Assembly: GCF_015207375.1 (NCBI RefSeq)
Contig: NZ_JADEWY010000070.1
Span: forward strand, 1-34,876
Source: Coleofasciculus sp. LEGE 07092
GTDB taxonomy: Bacteria; Cyanobacteriota; Cyanobacteriia; Cyanobacteriales; Coleofasciculaceae
Length of the DNA stretch: 34,876 nt
Reading direction: 5' to 3'
Shown here: positions 23,407 through 29,351 of the stretch, one piece after another
Position numbering within the stretch: position 1 is the stretch's first letter
Layout: each line of letters starts with the position of its first letter
The notes under the pieces: generated by a model
Told to the model about the DNA's origin: nothing
Databases searched by the model: none
The model's input: the letters and a program-made list of their open reading frames with translations, nothing else
Program-made: the position numbers and the translations under genes

Positions 23407-24594
23407 ATGACAAATCTAATATCATTCCGCCCTAGCGTTATTGGTAATAATACAGCATTTGAAGCCCAAGTGTTGATTTATAAGTATCTCCAGGAACACT
23501 ACGGCTATACTTTCACAATGATCAAGTCAGAGGAAGATAAGTATGACGATCAAGCTTTCCAGATTATTTCCATCCCTAAGCAGGCTTGGAAAGCAGCCTT
23601 AGGTAAACTAGGAGTTCCTAAGTTAGGGTGGACTAACAGATATCTTGATCCAATTTTTGCCCAGGCTCATGGTATTTTGACTGTAGATCCAACTATCTAT
23701 CTGCAAGGTCTGCTGGCTGTTAGAACCGCACATCGGGCAAAGAGACCTATTTGGTTTGACGCTTCCCTCACTCTTGTGGGAAATACTCAAAACCTCAGTT
23801 GGCAGTTAAAACGGCGTTTTTTACTCAGAAAAGCGCTTCATCAAACCACAGGAATCATTGTAACTGTTCCAAAGTGCATAGAGCGCTTCCAAAGTTTAGG
23901 GCTGTTTAATGAGGTTATTGCCTCCAAGTTTACGATTATGGGGCATCCAGTAGATACTCAAAAGTTTACACCTCAACCCACCAAACAGTCTGAGCAAGAT
24001 GGTATACTGCGAGTGTTAGTCGTATCCAGAATGGTTCCCGAAAAGGGACTATTGTACATATTAGAAGCGATGACTCCTTTATTGCGATCGCGCTGCGACC
24101 TACAATTGCAGTTCTTGGGTTCAGGTTCGATGAAGTCTTTACTAAAATCTGAAGTGGCAGAACGAGATTTGAAGGAAAAGGTCGTTTTTCTAAATCCCGT
24201 TTCCCATCGAGAAGTTCCGAATGTTTTAGGGAGTGCAGATATATTTGTCAATCATGCAATTAGCCTTGGGTGTTGGGAAGAGTATTTTGGTGTTGCGAAT
24301 CTTGAAGCAATGTCCTGTGGTCTTCCCTGTGTTTTAACTAACTGTGGTGGTATTTCTTATGCCATTCGCGAAAAAGACGTAGCTGTATTTGTCGAAGAAC
24401 GCAACATCATCCAGTTACAGAAGGCGATTAACCACCTCCTTGATTCTAAGAAGGAGCGATGCGAACTGGGAAAAAGAGCGCGTACTTATGTAGAATGTGG
24501 CTATGCTTTGCCTAGGATTGTAGAAAAATATCATCACATGATAACAAAACATATATCAAACAATCAATTGATTAGAAACTATCGTAGCCCTTAG
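23407..24594 (+). CDS. GT4-family glycosyltransferase
   Basis: The 395-residue GT-B enzyme shows LRVLVVSRMVPEKGLLYILEAM, LQLQFLGSGSMKSLL, VVFLNPVSHREVPNVLGSADIFVNHA and, near residue 295, the donor-site block YFGVANLEAMSCGLPCVLTNCGGISYAI. The first glutamate of the usual pair is displaced (WEEYFGVANLEAM still gives E-x7/8-E). The N-terminal domain is less conserved and ends in the membrane-facing IIVTVPKCIERF. It carries the only HIP1 site within nearly 16 kb (24084-24091). It probably adds one sugar of the repeat unit. It starts 76 bases after the flippase gene. The gene is followed by a small transposon-like element and then the first sulfotransferase. Confidence 0.88.
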   Translation: MTNLISFRPSVIGNNTAFEAQVLIYKYLQEHYGYTFTMIKSEEDKYDDQAFQIISIPKQAWKAALGKLGVPKLGWTNRYLDPIFAQAHGILTVDPTIYLQGLLAVRTAHRAKRPIWFDASLTLVGNTQNLSWQLKRRFLLRKALHQTTGIIVTVPKCIERFQSLGLFNEVIASKFTIMGHPVDTQKFTPQPTKQSEQDGILRVLVVSRMVPEKGLLYILEAMTPLLRSRCDLQLQFLGSGSMKSLLKSEVAERDLKEKVVFLNPVSHREVPNVLGSADIFVNHAISLGCWEEYFGVANLEAMSCGLPCVLTNCGGISYAIREKDVAVFVEERNIIQLQKAINHLLDSKKERCELGKRARTYVECGYALPRIVEKYHHMITKHISNNQLIRNYRSP

Positions 24595-24661
24595 AGGGAA
24601 GTTTAATTTCTGGAAATATTTAAAATTATTTAGCAAGCTTGTTAAATAACCTTAATTTTTG

Positions 24662-24838
24662 TGGTTCTTCCGGACTTACTATGCCAAACGGTTAGTCAAA
24701 ATGACTCCAAAGCCAGTTATACCGGGATTTTATGCCTCAACATCCTAAGTTAACTCGAACTAATACCCAAAATTATTGCTACGCAATAATTTTGGGTATC
24801 GTCTGAGGCAATTTAGCATAACAGGTACGGAAGAGCCA
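24662..24838. mobile_element. 177-base MITE-like element with terminal inverted repeats, copy 1
   Basis: The left end TGGTTCTTCCGGACTTACTA... (24662-24688) and the reverse complement of the right end (24812-24838) match at 21 of 27 positions. A six-base direct repeat TTTTTG flanks both sides (24656-24661 and 24839-24844), consistent with a target-site duplication. Inside is a perfect 17-bp stem with a 3-base loop: ATACCCAAAATTATTGC at 24763-24779 pairs with 24783-24799. No transposase is encoded. The left half also reads as a peptide (YYAKRLVKMT and on to a stop) that is conserved in copy 2. The right end lies 23 bases before the start of the sulfotransferase gene. Confidence 0.75.
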
Positions 24839-24861
24839 TTTTTGTTAAAAGTGAAGATACG

Positions 24862-25755
24862 ATGACACAGCCAAATTTCTTTATTTTCTCTAATCCTAGA
24901 AGTGGTTCAACTTTGCTATGTGCTTTACTGTCGAATCATTCTGAAGTATTTTGTGCTAATGATATCTCGATATTTATTGCATATGCTAACCTCAGAGGTA
25001 TAAAAACTTATTACAGTTGGAAGCATACATTATTTTATAAAATGGTAGGCTTACCCTATAAAAAGTTACCATCTAGAAAATACATGATAAATGTAGAAGA
25101 AATCGAAAAATATTGGTTACATTTAGTAAAAGAACATAACGTTGATTGGGCACAATGGCGAAAGTTGTATGTAGAGGGGGTTGATATTTCAAAAATAATA
25201 AACGAAGCTCGCGTATCCAATTTTACATTAGTTGATATGTTTAGTAGAATTTACTTTCAAATTACTCCCAGTGAACAAAGACATAAAAAATATTTTGGTG
25301 AAAAAACACCAAGTAATTTTTATATAGCCCCCTGGCTTCGCCATTTATACCCAGAAGCAAAGTTTATCACGCTAGTTCGTAATCCCATAACTAACGTAGC
25401 TGCTCTGTACAAACGTGTTAATAATTTTGAAAAATCAATAAATATGTATTTATCCTTTTACGATAGCCGTTTAAGTTTATTGAATGAAGGATCAAAAAAT
25501 ATAGTTGTTAAATACGAAGATGTTGTCAATAAACCAACAGAAACTCTGACTAAAATATATAATTATTTAGGTGCTGAATCAAAATCAGTCTCAACAGAAT
25601 TCGACTATTATATCAGGCAAGATTATGTAGGAAATAATATTGATCATAAGCGAGACTTGAAGTTAAAAGAAATGCTCGATGCAAAGCAAAAAAACATCAT
25701 CATGAAAAAGTGTCACTTTGTTTTCGATAGGTTCTATTCTCATGAGTTGGAGTAA
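24862..25755 (+). CDS. Sulfotransferase (PAPS-dependent)
   Basis: The 297-residue cytoplasmic enzyme would transfer sulfate from PAPS to a sugar hydroxyl. The 5'-phosphosulfate-binding loop is FSNPRSGSTLLCALL at residues 8-22, right at the N-terminus as usual. FGEKTPSNFYI in the middle is the conserved G-KTP block. The 3'-phosphate-binding site is ITLVRNPITNVAALYKR with VRNP. A C-terminal region with VKYEDVVNKPTETLTKIYNYLG is typical of the Sulfotransfer_1/3 families. Length is normal. In this setting the acceptor is probably the EPS repeat unit or its lipid-linked precursor. The gene is clearly AT-rich and lies immediately after a MITE-like element. Confidence 0.9.
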   Translation: MTQPNFFIFSNPRSGSTLLCALLSNHSEVFCANDISIFIAYANLRGIKTYYSWKHTLFYKMVGLPYKKLPSRKYMINVEEIEKYWLHLVKEHNVDWAQWRKLYVEGVDISKIINEARVSNFTLVDMFSRIYFQITPSEQRHKKYFGEKTPSNFYIAPWLRHLYPEAKFITLVRNPITNVAALYKRVNNFEKSINMYLSFYDSRLSLLNEGSKNIVVKYEDVVNKPTETLTKIYNYLGAESKSVSTEFDYYIRQDYVGNNIDHKRDLKLKEMLDAKQKNIIMKKCHFVFDRFYSHELE

Positions 25756-25801
25756 GGAGAGTAATACTGATTCTCATTTTGATTAATGTACGCGAAAGTC
25801 T

Positions 25802-26749
25802 GTGGTAGGTTTATTGTATATTGTGAAATCAGCTCTAATTCTAGGAGTAACAGGATTTATAGGAAGGTACATTTCTCGCCACTTTTTTGAAGCTGGCTGG
25901 CTTGTTGTAGGGGTAGGAACCCGTCCACCAGAGAATGCACCCAGCCAATATTTGATTACCTATCAACAGATGGTTTTACCCTCTACTGAATTGGTTGAAC
26001 TAATTAAAGACATTCAACCACAAGTCTGTATTCATTGTGTAGGACGAGCTTCTGTGGGTCTTTCAGTTACTGAACCGGCAGAAGACTTTCAGGCTAGTGT
26101 TACAATTACTTTTCATCTATTAAATACTCTGCGTCTGTATGCACCTCAATGTCGCTTGATTTATCTTTCTAGTGCCGCCGTTTACGGAAACCCAGAGATT
26201 TTACCTATCAAGGAAAACCACAAGCTTAATCCCATTTCTCCTTACGGCTTCCATAAATTAATGTGCGAACAGCTTTGTATCGAGTTTTTTAAAATTTATG
26301 GTTTGCCGACTGCTGTAGTACGAATTTTTTCAGCTTATGGTCCTGGGTTAAGGCGGCAAGTTCTCTGGGATATTTGCCAGAAAGCTCTAACTCAAACTGT
26401 GTTAAAGCTACAAGGAACAGGCAATGAGAGTCGTGATTTTATTCATGTTAGAGATGTTGCCAAAGCCATCTATACTTTAGCTGAGAAAGCTCCTTGTAAG
26501 GCTGATGTGTATAATCTTGCCAGTAGCGTTGAAACAACAATTCGAGAATTGGCAGAGTTGATACTAGTTCAATTGGAGTGTAAAGTTTCTCTTGAGTTTG
26601 ACGGTAAAGTTCCCCTTGGAAATCCTAGTAATTGGCGAGCTGATATGACTAGCTTTACTCAATTCGGGGTAACATTTCCTGAAGTCAGCCTAGAAAGGGG
26701 AGTCAACGTTTATGTTCAATGGTGTCGGGCGGAAATCATAGGATGGTAA
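25802..26749 (+). CDS. NAD-dependent epimerase/dehydratase (extended SDR)
   Basis: This is a nucleotide-sugar modifying enzyme. The 315-residue product has the Rossmann motif GVTGFIG at about residues 15-21, YLSSAAVYGNP with the catalytic Ser/Thr region, and YGFHK as the YxxxK catalytic pair. RDFIHVRDVAKAI and YNLAS follow, the usual substrate-domain blocks of UDP-galactose epimerase-like enzymes. Its product could be the 4-epimerised or dehydrated sugar used by the neighbouring transferases. The start is uncertain: GTG at 25802 gives seven extra residues before the strand, whereas GTG at 25823 (VKSALILGVTG) fits the family better. The next gene overlaps its stop. Confidence 0.88.
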   Translation: MVGLLYIVKSALILGVTGFIGRYISRHFFEAGWLVVGVGTRPPENAPSQYLITYQQMVLPSTELVELIKDIQPQVCIHCVGRASVGLSVTEPAEDFQASVTITFHLLNTLRLYAPQCRLIYLSSAAVYGNPEILPIKENHKLNPISPYGFHKLMCEQLCIEFFKIYGLPTAVVRIFSAYGPGLRRQVLWDICQKALTQTVLKLQGTGNESRDFIHVRDVAKAIYTLAEKAPCKADVYNLASSVETTIRELAELILVQLECKVSLEFDGKVPLGNPSNWRADMTSFTQFGVTFPEVSLERGVNVYVQWCRAEIIGW

Positions 26750-27918
26750 AAAAGCTACATATTTGTCTAAACATGATAGCTGACTCTGATTGGCTTGGCG
26801 GTGTTATTTACGTTCAAAACTTAGCTTGTGCCATTGCCCATCTCCCAGCATTAGAAAGATCTAATATCACTTTAAGTCTAACCGTTCGTGCTTCTCACTC
26901 AAATCTAGTTGATCATACTGTGCGTCCTTACGTTGATCAAGTTAAGGTCAGGCATTTTTGGGATCTTGCTTACCTCAAAATATATCACCTACTGAGTGAA
27001 TATTTGACTTTTATTCCTCTTAATATCTTGAATCCTCAGAAGGTTGATTTTTTGTACCCCAATTTAGATGGTAGACGATATCCCTACTGTTGGGGAGGAT
27101 GGATTCCCGATTTTCAGCACTATCACTTGCCCCACCTTTTTACCAAAGAAGAAATTGCTTACCGTAATCAACAGCATCAAAAAATTGCTGATGCAGCTCC
27201 TGTGGTTATACTTAGTAGTCAGATGGCACAGCAAGACTTTAATAATTTTTATCCCGAAGCAGCATCTCGAAGCAGAGTTATGCATTTTGTGAGTTCCCCA
27301 GAACTAGAATGGTTCCAATTAGATCCCAAAGGGGTTCAACATAAATATAAACTGCCAGATTTTTTCTTCTTGGTTAGCAATCAATTTTGGCAACACAAAG
27401 ATCATGCTGTCGTGATTGAAGCTCTGGGATTATTGAAACAAACAGGAATTAAGCCAACTGTTGTTTGCACGGGAAATACAACAGACAATCGCAATACAAA
27501 GTATTACAACCAGCTTATTATCAGAATCAAAGAACTGGAACTCGGTGATCAAGTTAAAATCTTAGGATTAATTCCTCGCCTTGATCAGATTCAGCTAATG
27601 AGGAGATGTCTAGCTGTCATCCAACCATCTTTATTTGAAGGCTGGAGTACTGTAGTGGAAGATGCACGTACACTCGGTAAACCCATGTTAATTTCAGATT
27701 TTCCAGTTCACCTAGAACAAGCTCCTCTTGATTCTTTGTTTTTTGAGATGCATAATTATGAGCAACTAGCAAGACTTATCTCTCAAGCTTTTTTGACGTT
27801 AAATCCAGGACCAGATATAGAAAATGAAATTTTAGCTAGACAAGATAATGTAGAGAGAGTGATAAAGTATGGCAGGCGGTTTTTGGAAATAGTTAACGGC
27901 GTAGTAAATGGTTCTTAA
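26743..27918 (+). CDS. GT4-family glycosyltransferase
   Basis: The 391-residue GT-B enzyme starts at the ATG at 26743, whose bases overlap the TAA of the epimerase gene by seven; an in-frame ATG at 26719 would overlap by 31. The start IVGG-type block is LHICLNMIADSDWLGGVIYVQNLACAI. The middle has PYCWGGWIPDFQHYHLPHLF, characteristic of a GT4 subgroup that acts on lipid-linked glycans. The donor-site block IQPSLFEGWSTVVEDARTLGKPMLISDFPVHLEQ lies near residue 295-330 with E-x7-E. Tight overlap with the epimerase suggests translational coupling and use of its product, which is an inference. Confidence 0.88.
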   Translation: MVKKLHICLNMIADSDWLGGVIYVQNLACAIAHLPALERSNITLSLTVRASHSNLVDHTVRPYVDQVKVRHFWDLAYLKIYHLLSEYLTFIPLNILNPQKVDFLYPNLDGRRYPYCWGGWIPDFQHYHLPHLFTKEEIAYRNQQHQKIADAAPVVILSSQMAQQDFNNFYPEAASRSRVMHFVSSPELEWFQLDPKGVQHKYKLPDFFFLVSNQFWQHKDHAVVIEALGLLKQTGIKPTVVCTGNTTDNRNTKYYNQLIIRIKELELGDQVKILGLIPRLDQIQLMRRCLAVIQPSLFEGWSTVVEDARTLGKPMLISDFPVHLEQAPLDSLFFEMHNYEQLARLISQAFLTLNPGPDIENEILARQDNVERVIKYGRRFLEIVNGVVNGS

Positions 27919-28022
27919 TTTAAATTGAGATAGACAGTTACTTATTAACTTTATAGACCTTACCGCAAGTTAATTAAATTTCAAGAAAATTTATTTTGAA
28001 ATATTTTTTAAGGAAACGAAAA

Positions 28023-28862
28023 ATGATACTTTACAAATTAAAAAATAAAATAAAAAATCGAACTGATAGTAATAAGTTGCGACGTAAAGTTATTGATGCT
28101 TTTTCAAACTTAAATAAGCCTCGTTCAGTTATTTTTTATACAACGCACAAATGTGCGTCAATTTTTGTAAAAAGATTGTTTGATCTCATTTGGAAAAATT
28201 CAAAATATGAATTTGTAGATTATGGAGGGACAATTTTTGGAGCAGGAGATAAGTTGAATGTAGGAAGTCCTTACGAAGTTTTTTTAGAGCAAGCTTACAG
28301 TGAACTCTACTCTTTGCACGGTAAAGTATACGGACCTCAAAGGCGATATTTAGACTTTCCAGGTCGGAATAATTTTAATCACATTTTTTTCTTAAGAGAT
28401 CCGAGGGATGTTCTAGTATCCTCTTATTTTTCGAGCTTCACTCATGCGGAACCATTCAATAGTATTGAACGCGATGTATTTACTCTACACAGGAAAAATG
28501 TAAAAGAAAAAGGAATAGACACCTACGTCTTAGACGAAGCTGAAGAGTGGATATTACCTTTATACAAGCAGTATAAAGAGCTGAGAGAAACCTCAAAAAG
28601 CTATATATATCTGAAATATGATCTATTTTCAGAAAATACACCAGAATTTATTAAAAAAATATCTGAATTTTTAGATTTACATCCTTCAAGTAAGTCTATT
28701 GACTTACTAACTAGAGAAGCAAGCCCAGTTCAGAATGTTGAAGTTTTGAAACACAAGCGTTCAGGCAAGAGTGGTCAATACCTAGAAAAACTTCACCCAA
28801 ATACAGTTAAAAAACTTAATCATATTCTTTCTGAAGCTTTATCGGAGTGGGAATTTATATGA
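28023..28862 (+). CDS. Sulfotransferase-domain protein, second copy
   Basis: The 279-residue form starts at the ATG at 28023, supported by AAGGA at 28010-28014; a TTG at 27996 would add nine residues. The PAPS-binding loop is a variant: SVIFYTTHKCASIFVKRLFD, with THKCAS in place of the usual PKSGT/PRSGS. The 3'-phosphate site is clear as IFFLRDPRDVLVSSYFSSF, and a C-terminal YLKYDLFSENTPEFIKKISEFL is typical of the superfamily. It is not closely related to the first sulfotransferase at 24862. Strongly AT-rich, with a very basic N-terminus (KLKNKIKNRTDSNKLRRK). It is the last gene of the plus-strand EPS run. Acceptor unknown; EPS is the likely one by context. Confidence 0.85.
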   Translation: MILYKLKNKIKNRTDSNKLRRKVIDAFSNLNKPRSVIFYTTHKCASIFVKRLFDLIWKNSKYEFVDYGGTIFGAGDKLNVGSPYEVFLEQAYSELYSLHGKVYGPQRRYLDFPGRNNFNHIFFLRDPRDVLVSSYFSSFTHAEPFNSIERDVFTLHRKNVKEKGIDTYVLDEAEEWILPLYKQYKELRETSKSYIYLKYDLFSENTPEFIKKISEFLDLHPSSKSIDLLTREASPVQNVEVLKHKRSGKSGQYLEKLHPNTVKKLNHILSEALSEWEFI

Positions 28863-28936
28863 ACTATCGCTCTTGTGTTACTCTGGGAAAAACGCTTACG
28901 TAATTAAAGATTATGGATATAATATCATCTTATCGA

Positions 28937-29176
28937 TGGCTCTTCCGAACTTACTATGCCAAACGCTTAGTCAAAATGACTGCAAAGCCAGCTATACCGG
29001 GATTTTATGCCTCAACATCCTAAGTTAGGGACTTGCGTAAAAATAGAGTACCAGTCAAAAAAGCTGTATTAGCAATCCAGTGAAACTTAGCTGGTACATT
29101 ATTAACTCGTCAGTCCCTTAACTCGAACCAATACAAGAGTTCCTATTTTCTGCTGCCTAGAGTGACAGAAGAGCGA
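28937..29176. mobile_element. MITE-like element copy 2, degenerate and interrupted
   Basis: From TGGCTCTTCCGAACTTACTA at 28937 the sequence follows copy 1 (24662 onward) closely for about 90 bases, to CATCCTAAGTTA. It is then interrupted by a 90-base insert and resumes at 29118 with TTAACTCGAACCAATAC. The right end CAGAAGAGCGA (29166-29176) is a decayed version of copy 1's CGGAAGAGCCA. The 17-bp stem of copy 1 is missing. The flanks TATCGA and TATCTC share only four bases, so a target duplication is doubtful. It occupies much of the 489-base gap between the second sulfotransferase and the beta-helix gene. Confidence 0.7.
29028..29117. mobile_element. 90-base element nested in MITE copy 2
   Basis: Comparison with copy 1 shows an exact insertion point. 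Copy 1 reads AAGTTAACTCG, and here TTA is duplicated on both sides (29025-29027, 29118-29120). The insert begins GGGACT and ends AGTCCC, an inverted repeat. Inside, GTACCAG (29048-29054) pairs with CTGGTAC (29091-29097). With the alternative TA duplication the element would include one more T. No coding capacity is present. Confidence 0.72.
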
Positions 29177-29178
29177 TA

Positions 29179-29317
29179 TCTCATGCGCCGTTTCCTCGAT
29201 CATCCTGACTGGATTACCTCAATGGGTGAGCGATCGCAACAACTGATTGCTCAAACAACTCCTCAGACGGCATCCCAGTCTTTCGCCGAAGTAATATCCA
29301 GTGTTACAACGAGGTAG
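29179..29317 (+). pseudogene. 3' fragment of a GT4 glycosyltransferase gene
   Basis: Positions 29179-29297 align without gaps to 20328-20446, the 3' end of the GT4 gene at 19318, with 12 mismatches in 119 bases. Only three of 39 residues differ (L to W, A to S, V to A), so most changes are silent. The fragment has no start and no upstream part of the gene; it begins just where MITE copy 2 ends. After the aligned part the frame continues SSVTTR to a TAG. One of the changes creates a HIP1 site (29230-29237). Confidence 0.85.
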
Positions 29318-29351
29318 GCAGTAATACACCCATCAGTGTTCAGCTAGGTTT

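Noticed and set aside
24763..24799. Rho-independent terminator for the GT4 gene ending at 24594
   Set aside because: The stem is strong but has no T-run after it, is 170 bases from the stop and lies in the middle of a transposon-like element; it is better explained as part of that element.
28858..29027. Open frame running from the second sulfotransferase stop into MITE copy 2
   Set aside because: It has no start codon with a ribosome site, and only the part inside the repeat is shared with copy 1; upstream sequence in copy 1 is unrelated. Treated as part of the element.
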